Source: Photobacterium sp. SKA34
GTDB taxonomy: Bacteria; Pseudomonadota; Gammaproteobacteria; Enterobacterales; Vibrionaceae
Direction: 5' to 3'
Length of the DNA stretch: 64,000 nt
Assembly: GCF_000153325.1 (NCBI RefSeq)
Contig: NZ_CH724142.1
Coordinates: 94,157 to 158,156 of the forward strand
Shown here: positions 43,236 through 52,826 of the stretch, in pieces
How the letters are laid out: every line of letters begins with the position of its first letter
Numbering within the stretch: position 1 is the stretch's first letter
Position numbers and translations under genes: made by a program
The notes under the pieces: generated by a model
The model's database searches: none
What the model was told of the DNA's origin: nothing
What the model saw: the letters and a program-made list of their open reading frames with translations, nothing else

Positions 43236-44888
43236 TTAAGCTTTGTTAGATTCAACTGCTTTTTCAACCATATGTAGATGTACATCTTGTTGCGGGAATG
43301 GAATCGAAATACCTTCACGATCAAAGCGCATCTTCACTTCACGTGTGATATCCCAGTATACTTCCCAATAATCGTCTGTTTTTGCCCAAGGACGAACAAC
43401 GAAATCAACTGATGAAGCATTTAGGGTGTGAAGTTTAACTGTTGGTTCAGGGCTTCTAAGTACAGAAGGGTGTTCAGTCACAATTTCATTTAGCACATTT
43501 TCTGCTTTTTCAACATCATCGCCATAGCCAATGCCAAAGACCATATCAACGCGGCGTACTTTCTCGTGTGTCACATTTTTTATGATATCACCCCAAATTT
43601 TACCATTGGGTATCATTAGCATTTCATTTGTGAATGTTTTAATTGTGGTGTTAACTAGGCTCATATGGCTTACTTTGCCAGTAATTCCGCCTGCCTCAAC
43701 AAGATCGCCTACATCAAATGGACGATAAATGAGAAGCATCACGCCAGCGGCAAAGTTTGCTAGGGTATCTTGTAAGGCAAAACCAATAATAATACCAGCA
43801 ACCCCAAAACCAGTGAGTACGGGAGCAAGGTTTAGACCGACTTGAGATAAAGCAATCAATAAGCCAATTCCAAATACAATTTTACCTGACATCGAGATAA
43901 AAAATTCTTGCATTAGCATCGTCATTTTGAGGTTTTTGGCAGATACGGCCTTTTTCACCATCTTTCTAACAATATTTTTTAATGTTCTAAAAGCAAAGAT
44001 GATTAAAACAAAAATGAATACTTTAAAAATTAGTTGGGGCAAGTTTGCTAGAAGCCAGTCTTTGAAATCTATTGTCCACCCTGAAGCGATTGACCAAATC
44101 ACTTTACTATTTAATAAATCGTTAGTGACGTTACCAGTTTGTTCGAATAATATTTTCTTAAACTCAGCAGTATCAATGCCAATTTTATCTGCTACATCAA
44201 TTAGTTGTTCTAGGGTCTCAGTGTCACTTTCTACTAGACGTTGCGCTAAAACCTGTGTGAGTTGCAGTGAGCCAGTTTCGCCTTCGGTTCCCGATTTTAA
44301 TTGCTTGTCAGCAAGTTCTAGCGCTTCGCTATCAAAAGTAAGTGAAGCTGACATAAACTCTAAGCGATGTTCGACTTTATTGGTCAAATCCTTTACTGCT
44401 TGAGGTACAGGTTTTCCTAGTTTTTCTAACCATTGATAATTTTGCCACTCTTGTCTAATTATCATCGTAGAATTATTACGTGTTTCTTGTAAAGACTTTA
44501 ATGCAACGAGTTTATCTGCATCTTTTGCTTTATCGAATGCTTCCTGATCTTGTATTGATTTATCATCAAGATATTTATTGGCTCGTTTCATAAAAATGAC
44601 TTGCTTCTCAACTTGATCAAGCAGAAGTTTTTTATCCGAGTTTTTCTTGACAATAAGTGACGATAAAATGTCACGAACTTCATCATTTTTATTTAAAATC
44701 TGTGAACGAACAACATCTTTTGAAGAACCCTTCGCTTCCACTGATTCGTCGATTAATGATGATATTTCACTACTTAGTTGAAGTAGTTGCTCCACTTGAG
44801 GGGGCGCTGTAAGTTTAGGGGCGTCTGTTTTGCCCTCTGCAAAGCTAAGGGAAGACACAAGTAATAATATTAATACCAGAAAGCGCAT
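43236..44888 (-). CDS. MscS-family channel with large N-terminal periplasmic domain
   Basis: 550 residues from ATG 44888 (AGGAG 11 bp upstream). Signal peptide MRFLVLILLLVSSLSFA, then a helical, charged periplasmic region (about 20-275) rich in coiled-coil-like heptads. Three membrane segments follow, with the MscS pore helix GFGVAGIIIGFALQDTLANFAAG and the beta domain YRPFDVGDLVEAGGITGKVSHMSLVNTTIKT. The C-terminal alpha/beta vestibule ends QQDVHLHMVEK. It gates ion efflux on membrane tension. The periplasmic domain is not MscK-like in length and is of unknown role. Confidence 0.88.
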   Translation of the reverse strand: MRFLVLILLLVSSLSFAEGKTDAPKLTAPPQVEQLLQLSSEISSLIDESVEAKGSSKDVVRSQILNKNDEVRDILSSLIVKKNSDKKLLLDQVEKQVIFMKRANKYLDDKSIQDQEAFDKAKDADKLVALKSLQETRNNSTMIIRQEWQNYQWLEKLGKPVPQAVKDLTNKVEHRLEFMSASLTFDSEALELADKQLKSGTEGETGSLQLTQVLAQRLVESDTETLEQLIDVADKIGIDTAEFKKILFEQTGNVTNDLLNSKVIWSIASGWTIDFKDWLLANLPQLIFKVFIFVLIIFAFRTLKNIVRKMVKKAVSAKNLKMTMLMQEFFISMSGKIVFGIGLLIALSQVGLNLAPVLTGFGVAGIIIGFALQDTLANFAAGVMLLIYRPFDVGDLVEAGGITGKVSHMSLVNTTIKTFTNEMLMIPNGKIWGDIIKNVTHEKVRRVDMVFGIGYGDDVEKAENVLNEIVTEHPSVLRSPEPTVKLHTLNASSVDFVVRPWAKTDDYWEVYWDITREVKMRFDREGISIPFPQQDVHLHMVEKAVESNKA

Positions 44889-45082
44889 AACGCGATTAAC
44901 TCCTACTGGTTTAAACATAATTAAAGAAAAGCCATAGTGTACATTTTAAATTATGTAATTTTTTGCTGGCTATAAAAATAGGCGCAGATTATATATTAGT
45001 TTTAATGCAGATTGTTAGAAAATTGGAAGTTATAATTTGGGGTATTATAGTTAGATTTAAAATTTAACTATATGTAATATAG

Positions 45083-45119
45083 ATAAAAACCACGATAATT
45101 GGTTGTTTATCGTGGTTTG
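45083..45119 (-). terminator. aox operon terminator
   Basis: Stem AACCACGATAA/TTATCGTGGTT, with TTTTTATC following on the minus strand. Confidence 0.85.
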
Positions 45120-45131
45120 ATAATGATCTTA

Positions 45132-45467
45132 TTATGAACGTTCATTTAAGTTCTGGCGCACTATCTCACTGTCTTTGTCAGCATAGAAATGTACTTGAAA
45201 TTGTGTATCAGGCGTCATTAACTCAACTTTATGCCAATATTGAGGCGGGCTGATGAGTGAGTCGTTTGCTTGAACAACAACTTCTTGTTCGATTTCTCCC
45301 CGCCTTTCAGTAAAGCCATAAAATTTTAGAGTCCCAGATATAACACTAATTTTTCCGTATACACCTTCACGAGTGTTGTGCTCATGAACTAACATTTTCG
45401 GCACAGTGTCACGATTAAATATTGAGGTTGATTTATAGTTAACAAAGCTATTAGGAATCGATGGCAT
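45132..45467 (-). CDS. DUF1971 YeaR/TehB-like cupin
   Basis: 111 residues from ATG 45467 (GGAGAG upstream). The sequence parallels E. coli YeaR: MPSIPNSFVNYKSTSIFNRD, TREGVYGKISVISGTLKFYG and LISPPQYWHKVELMTPDTQF. Cupin fold with the PPxxWHxV metal/His signature. In E. coli yeaR is induced by nitrate and NO through NarL and NsrR. It lies 26 bp downstream of aox on the same strand, so the two probably share one NO-responsive transcript. Confidence 0.85.
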   Translation of the reverse strand: MPSIPNSFVNYKSTSIFNRDTVPKMLVHEHNTREGVYGKISVISGTLKFYGFTERRGEIEQEVVVQANDSLISPPQYWHKVELMTPDTQFQVHFYADKDSEIVRQNLNERS

Positions 45468-45493
45468 AAGTTCTCTCCAATATTTGTTCTTGA

Positions 45494-46129
45494 TTAGGCT
45501 TGGTGAGCAGGTAACTCTTTGTTTTGATAACAATCAGCAAAGTTATGATTGCGATCGCGATGTTTAGCTTCATCTTCTCTGATTCTTAATACAACATCTC
45601 GCAGTTTTGCATCATCATGTAACTCATAGTAGTTAATTGCAATTTGTGGCGCTGCGACATTTTCAAGTTCACCACTATCAATTTTTTCTAAAAATTCGGT
45701 ATAGCTTTTACAAGCTTCCTCTTCAAAGTATCCCACGACACGGTGTGCAATTTTGGATGAAGTGAGGTAAATAATACTGTACACACAGATGAAAACGGCT
45801 TGTCCTAATAATACGAGTCCACGTTCAACCCAGCTTGGTTTAGCGATGTCTAAAAAGATCATTAAGTGCATACGTTCATTATCTGCTTCACTTAATAACT
45901 CTTTGATCCAACCCTCATCATCTTTCATTCGGCGAAGGGCTTTTAAATGGTTAAACATACCAGCAACCATACCTGGTACTGCGGCAATAGTTTCTAAAAT
46001 CACTGCACGTTTAGCGTATTTTTTTCCATAGAAAATATTAAGAGAATACTTGAGAAGCTGTGTGATTTTATACGCTAGGCGTTCAGAAAATTTATTGGTT
46101 TCTCTGTGTGTTAAAGCAAAATCTGACAT
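45494..46129 (-). CDS. aox: alternative oxidase (diiron ubiquinol oxidase)
   Basis: 211 residues. The diiron ligands are visible: Glu in LETIAAVPGMVAGM, Glu and His in LLSEADNERMHLMIFLD, Glu in GYFEEEACKSYTEFLE, and Glu and His in IREDEAKHRDRNH. It is a monotopic membrane enzyme oxidising ubiquinol with O2, without proton pumping and insensitive to NO and cyanide. In Vibrio fischeri aox is controlled by NsrR and induced by NO. The gene leads an operon with a YeaR-like cupin. Confidence 0.93.
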   Translation of the reverse strand: MSDFALTHRETNKFSERLAYKITQLLKYSLNIFYGKKYAKRAVILETIAAVPGMVAGMFNHLKALRRMKDDEGWIKELLSEADNERMHLMIFLDIAKPSWVERGLVLLGQAVFICVYSIIYLTSSKIAHRVVGYFEEEACKSYTEFLEKIDSGELENVAAPQIAINYYELHDDAKLRDVVLRIREDEAKHRDRNHNFADCYQNKELPAHQA

Positions 46130-46146
46130 TGGACTACTCGCTCTTT

Positions 46147-46177
46147 CTTAAACATGTATCAATGATACATGTTTAAG
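46147..46177. promoter_or_regulatory. perfect 31-bp palindrome upstream of aox (NsrR-like operator)
   Basis: Arms CTTAAACATGTATCA and TGATACATGTTTAAG flank one central base. The core ATGTAT-N5-ATACAT matches the half-sites of the gammaproteobacterial NsrR motif. It lies 18 bp upstream of the aox start, ideal for a repressor. Confidence 0.65.
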
Positions 46178-46210
46178 ATATTAAAACAAGTATTCCAAAT
46201 GCAACATAAA

Positions 46211-46240
46211 CAAAAAAGCCTCTTCACAAGGAAGAGGCAA
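46211..46240 (-). terminator. pst operon terminator
   Basis: Stem GCCTCTT/AAGAGGC, with TTTTTTG following on the minus strand. Confidence 0.85.
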
Positions 46241-46305
46241 AAGTACCATCGCTATTATTATTCTAAAAAATGCGAAGAGGAAGAACGTTAATTAAATTCT
46301 ATTAA

Positions 46306-47055
46306 TTAACCAAAATCACCATTTACATAACCACGAGTGCGATCATCTTGAGGGTTAGTAAACAGGTTTTGCGTTTCATCATGTTCAACTAATTCACCCA
46401 TAAGGAAGAATGCAGTACGATCAGAGATACGACGTGCTTGCTGCATTGAGTGAGTAACGATAACAATGGTGAAATCTTTCTTCAGTGACTCCATTAAATC
46501 TTCAATTTTCTTGGTCGCAATAGGATCAAGTGCGGATGTTGGTTCATCCATCAAAATAACTTCAGGTTTCATTGCGATTGTACGTGCAATACATAAACGT
46601 TGTTGCTGACCACCAGATAAACCAAAGGCATGTGATTTCAAGCGATCTTTTACTTCTTCCCATAATGCTGCACCACGAAGCGATTGCTCTACAATCTCAT
46701 CAAGGGTTTTTTTATCTTTAACACCTTGCGCTCGAAGACCATAAGCAACGTTTTCATAAATACTCATTGGAAACGGATTTGGCTTTTGAAATACCATGCC
46801 GACTTTAATACGCAGTTGAGCCACATCAATATTGCCATAAACATCTTCGCTATCCATGGTCAGTGAACCTTTGATGCTTACGCCTTCAATAAGATCATTC
46901 ATGCGGTTAAGGCAACGAAGTAGGGTAGATTTACCACAACCTGATGGACCAATAAGAGCCGTTACCTGACGATTTGGAATAGGTAAGTTAATTTGTTTTA
47001 GTGCTTGGTTCTGACCGTAGTAAAGATCTAGGTTTTCAATATTAAATTTATTCAT
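46306..47055 (-). CDS. pstB: phosphate ABC transporter ATP-binding protein
   Basis: 249 residues from ATG 47055 (GAGGAAG upstream). Walker [11 protein letters not shown]-loop [12 protein letters not shown], signature LSGGQQQR, Walker [13 protein letters not shown] and switch His VTHSM are all present. It powers high-affinity phosphate uptake with PstA/PstC and is last in the pstSCAB transcript. phoU does not follow. Confidence 0.97.
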   Translation of the reverse strand: MNKFNIENLDLYYGQNQALKQINLPIPNRQVTALIGPSGCGKSTLLRCLNRMNDLIEGVSIKGSLTMDSEDVYGNIDVAQLRIKVGMVFQKPNPFPMSIYENVAYGLRAQGVKDKKTLDEIVEQSLRGAALWEEVKDRLKSHAFGLSGGQQQRLCIARTIAMKPEVILMDEPTSALDPIATKKIEDLMESLKKDFTIVIVTHSMQQARRISDRTAFFLMGELVEHDETQNLFTNPQDDRTRGYVNGDFG

Positions 47056-47071
47056 TTTATCTTCCTCAGAA

Positions 47072-47959
47072 TTAGTAAGTCGCAGTGTTGAAACGGCTAG
47101 CAATTAGTTTGGTAATTAAGTTAATGATAAGAACAATTACAATAAGAACAGTGGCAGTACCGTATGCCTGATTCCATTCATGAACGGTGTAAAGTTCTTG
47201 GGTTAACTTATAAAGGTGCACGGTAAGCGTTCGACCAGAGTCGAAAACACTTTCAGGTATACGTGCAACCATACCTGCGGTCATAAATACCGGTGCGGAT
47301 TCGCCAATAACACGACCGACACTGAGGATGATAGCAGTTACAATTCCTGGCATTGCGCTAGGAAGAATAAGTCGCCAGATGGTGTAAATTTTAGATGCGC
47401 CTAAACCATATGAACCTTCACGGTAGGTTTGAGGAACAGCCATTAGTGCTTCTTCTGTGGTTCGAATAATAACAGGCAGAATCAAAATACTGAGTGTTAA
47501 TGCGCCTGATAAAATTGAATAGCCAAAACCCATAACCACAACGAAGAATGTCATACCAAATAAACCATAAATAATTGATGGAATACCGGCGAGTGATTCT
47601 GTACAGAATCGAATGACTTTAACTAAACGACTGCCTACTTTTGCGTATTCGGTTAAGTAGATAGCCGTCATAATACCTAATGGTGCTGCAACTGAAATAG
47701 AAGCAATAACCATATAGATAGTTGAGACGATCATTGGCCAAATTCCTGACTCTTTACCAATCGTGGTGTAGCCAGAAGTAATAAAGGACCAATTAACATG
47801 GGCTAGACCATTACTTAAAATGTACCAAATAACCCAAAGTAAAAAACCAACCGTAATACCTGCTGATAACCAAATTAAAGATAAAGCGATCTGATCTTTA
47901 CGTTTTTGTGCTTTAGGATTGGCTTTAGCCAATGCCGATGTATTTGCTGTTAATGACAT
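47072..47959 (-). CDS. pstA: phosphate ABC transporter permease PstA
   Basis: 295 residues, six membrane segments. The permease-ATPase coupling loop is [36 protein letters not shown] (the EAA motif). Start at 47959 has GAGGT upstream, 5 bp after pstC. Forms the channel with PstC in the inner membrane. Confidence 0.95.
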   Translation of the reverse strand: MSLTANTSALAKANPKAQKRKDQIALSLIWLSAGITVGFLLWVIWYILSNGLAHVNWSFITSGYTTIGKESGIWPMIVSTIYMVIASISVAAPLGIMTAIYLTEYAKVGSRLVKVIRFCTESLAGIPSIIYGLFGMTFFVVVMGFGYSILSGALTLSILILPVIIRTTEEALMAVPQTYREGSYGLGASKIYTIWRLILPSAMPGIVTAIILSVGRVIGESAPVFMTAGMVARIPESVFDSGRTLTVHLYKLTQELYTVHEWNQAYGTATVLIVIVLIINLITKLIASRFNTATY

Positions 47960-47964
47960 AACTA

Positions 47965-48876
47965 TTACCTCGCACGCTCACGGTTTAAAAATAAAAGCGC
48001 ACCGTTTAGCATCATGATGAAAACCAGAAGGACAATACCTGTAGCGTACAATGCACTGGCGTGAATACCGGTTGCGTAAGACATTTCGATTGCAATATTC
48101 GCTGTTAAAGTACGTGCAGACTCTAATAAACCTTCAGGCATAGCAGGGGAGTTACCCATCACCATGATGATAGCCATCGTTTCACCTAGAGCACGAGCAA
48201 CACCTAAGATGACGCCAGTCATGATGCCTGAGCGAGCTGCCGGAACCAGCAGTTTGAAAATGGTGAACATCGATGATGCTCCCAATGCTAAAGACCCTTC
48301 TTTATAAGCACGAGGTACAGCGCGGATAGAGGTTTCAGATACCGTAATAACTGTTGGTAAGATCATTACTGAAAGCACGATGATACCGGCCAGAATAGTG
48401 TTACCGGCAGGGACATTAAACACTTCTTGGATAAGAGGCACGATAATAACTAAGCCAAAGAAACCATAAACTACAGAAGGAATACCAGCTAATAGTTCGA
48501 TCATTGGACGAATTAAATCGGCTAGACGTTTTGGGGCTACTTCTGCGATAAAAATAGCAGTTAAAACACCAATGGGTACACCTAACACGACAGCACCAGC
48601 CGTTGAAACGAGTGATGCGACAATCATTGGTGCGATACCATATAGCGCTGGTGGTAACCAATCAGTACCAAGAACGATACCTGCTACACCAGCTTGAGCA
48701 AAGGCTGCATAACCTTCGCGGAAAATAAAGTAGCCAATGGTAACTAGAGATAATATGCCGATAGCGGCACTTAACATAAATAGATTTTTAAAGAATATTT
48801 CTCGCCAATCAATTCGTTTTTTTGATTTTAGCGAAGAAGTGTTCTTTGCTGTTTTTTCAATATTCGCGATGGTCAT
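47965..48876 (-). CDS. pstC: phosphate ABC transporter permease PstC
   Basis: 303 residues, six membrane segments. EAA loop: SIRAVPRAYKEGSLALGASSMFTIFKLLVPAARSG. N-terminal cytosolic tail of about 30 residues. It follows pstS after a stem-loop that may adjust expression relative to the abundant binding protein. Confidence 0.95.
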   Translation of the reverse strand: MTIANIEKTAKNTSSLKSKKRIDWREIFFKNLFMLSAAIGILSLVTIGYFIFREGYAAFAQAGVAGIVLGTDWLPPALYGIAPMIVASLVSTAGAVVLGVPIGVLTAIFIAEVAPKRLADLIRPMIELLAGIPSVVYGFFGLVIIVPLIQEVFNVPAGNTILAGIIVLSVMILPTVITVSETSIRAVPRAYKEGSLALGASSMFTIFKLLVPAARSGIMTGVILGVARALGETMAIIMVMGNSPAMPEGLLESARTLTANIAIEMSYATGIHASALYATGIVLLVFIMMLNGALLFLNRERAR

Positions 48877-48925
48877 TACTTACTCCAGAACCAGTACAAA
48901 AGTGACCAGTTACTGACAAACAAAA

Positions 48926-48955
48926 ACACGCTCAGCCCTAATGAGCTGAGCGTAA
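48926..48955 (-). terminator. stem-loop between pstS and pstC
   Basis: ACGCTCAGC/GCTGAGCGT with TTTTTG following on the minus strand. It is a probable partial terminator giving excess PstS over the membrane components. Confidence 0.8.
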
Positions 48956-48963
48956 AATACTAA

Positions 48964-49785
48964 TTAATGTGTAGAGATGAAGCCTTTGTTTTCAACAATT
49001 TTTTGTGCGTCTGCTGTTTTCATCCAAGATAGGAATTTTAGAGCTTCAGCTGATGGACGACCTTCTTTGTAAACAACAAGGAAAGGACGCTGAACTGTGT
49101 AGTCACCAGATTTGATTGCAGCAACAGATGGTTGGTGACCGTCGATAGCTAGCGGTTTAACAGTGTTATCTACTGAACCTAAAGAGATATAACCAATAGC
49201 AAATGGGTTGTTTGCAACTGTTGTTTTCAGCTGACCATTACCACTTGCAACTTGTGCTTTTTGTGAAATAGCTGAAACTTTTACGCCATTGATTTCTTTC
49301 TTTAGTTTCATGATGTCTTCAAAAGCACCACGGGTACCTGATGCTGTATCACGTGTAGCAACAACGATTGGCTTATCTTCACCGCCAACTTGTTTCCAGT
49401 TAGTTACTTCACCTTTATAGATTTTTGCAACTTGCTCTTTTGTTAGGTCTGAGACAGAGTTGTTGTTATTAACAACAACAGCGATACCGTCACGAGCAAT
49501 AACTACTTCTTTTACTTCTGGCGCTTCTTCTGATGCTTTAAGTGCACGAGAAGACATACCAAAGTCGGCTGAGCCATCGTGTGCAGTACGAATGCCTGCT
49601 GATGAACCTGGGCCTTGAACTTCTACTGTTACGTCGTTTGCTTTCGCGTAAGTCTCACCAAAAACTTCCATAAGCGGTGTTACTGAGCTTGAACCTACAA
49701 CAGAGATAGTTTCACCTGCAATTGCTGCAGAGCTAGCTACCATTGTTCCTGCTAAAGCGATTGCACCGATAATCTTTGTTTTCAT
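48964..49785 (-). CDS. pstS: phosphate-binding protein PstS
   Basis: 273 residues. The signal peptide ends ASSAAIA, cut before GETISVVG. Phosphate-binding segments: VVGSSSVTPLMEVF (first loop), GPGSSAGIRTAHDGSADFGMSSR, and TRDTASGTRGAF (SGT loop). It captures periplasmic phosphate for PstCAB. Directly downstream of a Pho box. Confidence 0.96.
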   Translation of the reverse strand: MKTKIIGAIALAGTMVASSAAIAGETISVVGSSSVTPLMEVFGETYAKANDVTVEVQGPGSSAGIRTAHDGSADFGMSSRALKASEEAPEVKEVVIARDGIAVVVNNNNSVSDLTKEQVAKIYKGEVTNWKQVGGEDKPIVVATRDTASGTRGAFEDIMKLKKEINGVKVSAISQKAQVASGNGQLKTTVANNPFAIGYISLGSVDNTVKPLAIDGHQPSVAAIKSGDYTVQRPFLVVYKEGRPSAEALKFLSWMKTADAQKIVENKGFISTH

Positions 49786-49831
49786 TTCCCTAGTCCTTCG
49801 TGGTTGCTTATTACTGTAGATTTAAATGAAC

Positions 49832-49861
49832 GTGACAAAGGTTAAGAAAGTTTTATGACAC
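49832..49861 (-). promoter_or_regulatory. Pho box upstream of pstS
   Basis: On the minus strand, TGTCATA, CTTTCTTA and TTTGTCAC lie at 11-bp spacing (consensus CTGTCAT repeats), followed about 12 bp later by TACAGT as a -10. This indicates PhoB activation under phosphate limitation. Confidence 0.75.
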
Positions 49862-50235
49862 TTATGTTTCAGAACTTTGAAGACTCTATGAATGTTGTCA
49901 TAAATACTTAATAGGGATTAATTAGAGCTTTAATTTAATGATATTAAAGCGGTGGATGCATTTTATTGCTATTTGGTATCTTGTTGTTATGAGTTAATCT
50001 ATATAGTTTGAGCTGGGTGTGAGCGATTTTTCACCTATTTACTTGCTCGAAAGTTGAATGTTTCGATATGTCGTACTTAATCGTTGCTTGATAGAAGCTT
50101 ATTTATGAAGTGAATTGAAGACGATATATCAGAAAGTTGTTTGACACTTTATCTATAGTAAAATGAGCTATTGTAATGGACAGTTAAATTGTAATTACTT
50201 CCCAAACAGACTTTTTATGTTAATAAAGGCTATCG
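49862..50235. other. divergent spacer between pstS and lysR
   Basis: 374 bp beyond the Pho box. One more single Pho half-site (TTGTCATAAA near 49895, plus orientation) is present; otherwise nothing recognised apart from the lysR ribosome site AAAGG. Confidence 0.4.
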
Positions 50236-51150
50236 ATGTTAAAAAAAGCGCAGCAGATGGTGGTGTTTAATGCTCTAACCAAGCAGAAGAGTTTTACAAG
50301 GGCTGCTCAATTACTGGAAATTTCGCGTACCCAAGTGAGTAAACTGGTTCAACAATTAGAGGAACGTCTTGGAGTACAGCTAGTACAGCGTACAACACGA
50401 TCTTTTGCGTTAACGGAATCGGGGAGAATTTTTGCGAAACATTGTGAAACCGTTGTCGATGAAATTAATGAAGCAGAAAGTGAACTGTTGATATTTGGTG
50501 ATAGCCAGCAAGGATCGTTACGAGTGGGTATTGCCCAGTCATTTGCTTCAAATCATGTGGCGCCTTATATCAATGAGTTTCATGAACAAAACCCATTAGT
50601 TGACCTTGAACTTAGCTTATTTGATCATCGTGTTGATTTGATCTCAGAGCAATTAGACTTATGGATAGGTTTTATGGATTCTCCTCCTGAAGGTTTTGTT
50701 GCTCGCCACTTAACAAATTGTGATTTCGTTTTAGTCGCGAGCCCTGATTATTTAGCAAAGCATGGTGTGCCTTATCATCCTGATGATTTACAACATCACA
50801 ACTGTATTACGTATTTTAGTCGTGAGCGTAAAGACAATATTTGGAACTTTAGTCTAGGTAATGAAGAACAACATGTGAAGGTAACTGGCAATTATCGAGT
50901 GGACTCTGCTGATGCGATACGTGATGCAACCATTTCTGGTAATGGTATTGGGTACTTAGCGACGTATTTATTAAAAGATGAGATCCGCCAAGGTAAATTA
51001 ATTCGGTTAATGCCGAATTGGCAGTTAACACAACATATGCCATTGTATGCTGTTTATCCTCGTCATAAGTATTTACCATCGAAGGTTAATCTTTTTATTG
51101 AGTTTATTCGTGAACATATTGAGTTAGGGAATATCTCATGTCAGCTTTAA
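50236..51150 (+). CDS. LysR-type transcriptional regulator (CrgA-like)
   Basis: 304 residues. The HTH is SFTRAAQLLEISRTQVSKLVQQLEERLG, followed by TTRSFALTESGRIF, typical of the CrgA/AphB-like branch. The effector domain runs about 92-295. The target is unknown; pst and nupC on either side have their own control sites, so it may act at a distance. Confidence 0.92.
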   Translation: MLKKAQQMVVFNALTKQKSFTRAAQLLEISRTQVSKLVQQLEERLGVQLVQRTTRSFALTESGRIFAKHCETVVDEINEAESELLIFGDSQQGSLRVGIAQSFASNHVAPYINEFHEQNPLVDLELSLFDHRVDLISEQLDLWIGFMDSPPEGFVARHLTNCDFVLVASPDYLAKHGVPYHPDDLQHHNCITYFSRERKDNIWNFSLGNEEQHVKVTGNYRVDSADAIRDATISGNGIGYLATYLLKDEIRQGKLIRLMPNWQLTQHMPLYAVYPRHKYLPSKVNLFIEFIREHIELGNISCQL

Positions 51151-51460
51151 TGAGTCATTAAACTATTTCTGCTAGTAAGTCTTTATTTTCACCAATCATA
51201 TGATGTAAAAAACAGCAGCGTGACGCAAACGGTTAGCTAAACGCTGTTTTAAACGTTCCTGATTGTAAACTATGGAAACAATAGTATCCCCTATAGGAAC
51301 CAATCAAACGCATTTCGTTTGCTTAGCTTGAAAAATACTCATTTTCTGTGTTTTTTGTTTCTCAATTGTTAAATCCAATAACAATTTGATCCTTGTCACA
51401 TTTTTATTTCTCAATAGAATCCCCCCGCAATCGTTTACTACTACACATTGGAGAATGACC
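51151..51460. other. nupC upstream region
   Basis: 310 bp. It holds an imperfect stem-loop (AAAACAGCAGCGT/ACGCTGTTTT, about 51209-51255) that may terminate lysR, the CRP site, and the nupC ribosome site. The bases ACGCAAACGGTT near 51224 resemble half of a PurR box but lie inside the stem-loop. Confidence 0.5.
51385..51400. promoter_or_regulatory. CRP site upstream of nupC
   Basis: TTTGA-N6-TCACA, one mismatch from TGTGA-N6-TCACA and with A/T flanks. E. coli nupC is CRP-activated, so the same logic is likely here. Confidence 0.6.
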
Positions 51461-52723
51461 ATGCATTATTTGGTCGGCATCTTAGGCATTATTGTTATTT
51501 TTTCCGTTGGTTTTTTATTTTCAGAAAATCGTCGTGCAATTAATTGGCGCAGCGTGTTGGGTGCATTTTGTATTCAAGTTATTTTTGCTGGCTTCATTTT
51601 ATATATTCCTATTGGTCGTGTAGTTTTAAACAGCGTATCCGGTGCTGTGTCAGGTATCCTTGAATATGGCCATGAAGGTACGGAATTTCTTTTTGGTCAA
51701 TTAGCACAATTTAAATTGGGTTTCATTTTCGCTGTTAACGTTTTGCCTTCAATTGTGTTTTTCTCTGCGTTGATCTCTGTACTGTATTATTTAGGCGTTA
51801 TGAAATGGGTGATCAGTAGTATTGGTGGTCTATTACAAAAATTATTGGGCACAACACGTACAGAATCAATGTCAGCAACGGCTAATATTTTTGTGGGTTC
51901 TGTAGAAGCCCCTCTAGTTGTTCGACCATTTCTGTCTCGAATGACACGTTCAGAATTATTCGCAGTAATGGTTGGCGGTTTAGCATCTGTTGCTGGTGGT
52001 ACTATGGTTGGCTACGCAGGTTTAGGTGTTGAACTTAAGTATTTAATCGCGGCAAGCTTTATGTCTGCGCCTGCAGGTTTGATGATGGCAAAATTGCTTG
52101 TTCCTCAAACTGAAGGTGTTCACACCATGGAAGAAGAAGACGATGGTGAAGAAGACGAACCGGTAAATATGGTTGATGCAGCATCTCGTGGTGCGTTAAG
52201 TGGTTTACAAATTGCAATGGCAGTCGGCGCAAGCTTACTGGCGGTTATCAGCTTAATTGCGCTTGTGAATGGTGGCTTAGGTCATATTGGTAACTGGTTA
52301 GCCTCTGTTGGTCAGTGGTTAGGCTTTAACTGGGATGGTTTACATCAACTAAGCCTTGATATGATCTTTGGTTATCTATTTGCGCCTGTTGCGTGGTTAA
52401 TTGGTGTGCCGTGGTCAGAGGCAACAACGGCTGCCAGTTTGATTGGTACTAAAATTGCGGTAAACGAATTTATTGCATTCGCTGATTTAATGAAGCCTGA
52501 AACTGTAGCTAAATTAAGCGAACACTCCCAAGCGATTGTGACCTTTGCATTGTGTGGTTTTGCTAACTTAACCTCAATTGCAATGTTAATGGGCGGTTTA
52601 GGGGGTATTGTCCCACAACGTCGTCCTGAGATTGCTCGCTTAGGTATGAAAGCTATTTTTGCCGCAACACTTGCAAACTTAATGAGTGCGACACTGGCAG
52701 GTTTATTTATTCCTCTTTCATAG
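51461..52723 (+). CDS. nupC: NupC-type concentrative nucleoside transporter
   Basis: 420 residues from ATG 51461 (GGAG 7 bp upstream; the longer frame from 51386 runs through the CRP site). CNT family features: NIFVGSVEAPLVVRPFL, GGTMVGYAGLGVELKYL, GTKIAVNEFIAF and the end LCGFANLTSIAMLMGGLGGIVPQRR. An acidic loop (EEEDDGEEDEP) is distinctive. Cation-coupled nucleoside uptake across the inner membrane. Confidence 0.94.
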   Translation: MHYLVGILGIIVIFSVGFLFSENRRAINWRSVLGAFCIQVIFAGFILYIPIGRVVLNSVSGAVSGILEYGHEGTEFLFGQLAQFKLGFIFAVNVLPSIVFFSALISVLYYLGVMKWVISSIGGLLQKLLGTTRTESMSATANIFVGSVEAPLVVRPFLSRMTRSELFAVMVGGLASVAGGTMVGYAGLGVELKYLIAASFMSAPAGLMMAKLLVPQTEGVHTMEEEDDGEEDEPVNMVDAASRGALSGLQIAMAVGASLLAVISLIALVNGGLGHIGNWLASVGQWLGFNWDGLHQLSLDMIFGYLFAPVAWLIGVPWSEATTAASLIGTKIAVNEFIAFADLMKPETVAKLSEHSQAIVTFALCGFANLTSIAMLMGGLGGIVPQRRPEIARLGMKAIFAATLANLMSATLAGLFIPLS

Positions 52724-52748
52724 TAATATATGAAGAGTAGAGTTGAAC

Positions 52749-52776
52749 AAAACAGAGAGCTTTGGCTCTCTGTTTT
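52749..52776 (+). terminator. nupC terminator
   Basis: AAACAGAGAGC/GCTCTCTGTTT stem with TTTG loop, then TTG. Confidence 0.88.
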
Positions 52777-52826
52777 TGTATATGTTGTTTCAAGTCGCGA
52801 TTAAATAATAAAAGGAAACGAATATC

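Noticed and set aside
43927..44403. 158-residue plus-strand ORF
   Set aside because: Antisense of the MscS-family gene; Ser/Leu-rich composition is typical of reverse-frame shadows.
51224..51239. PurR-like half box ACGCAAACGGTT upstream of nupC
   Set aside because: Only the left half fits the consensus and it lies in a stem-loop explained as the lysR terminator.
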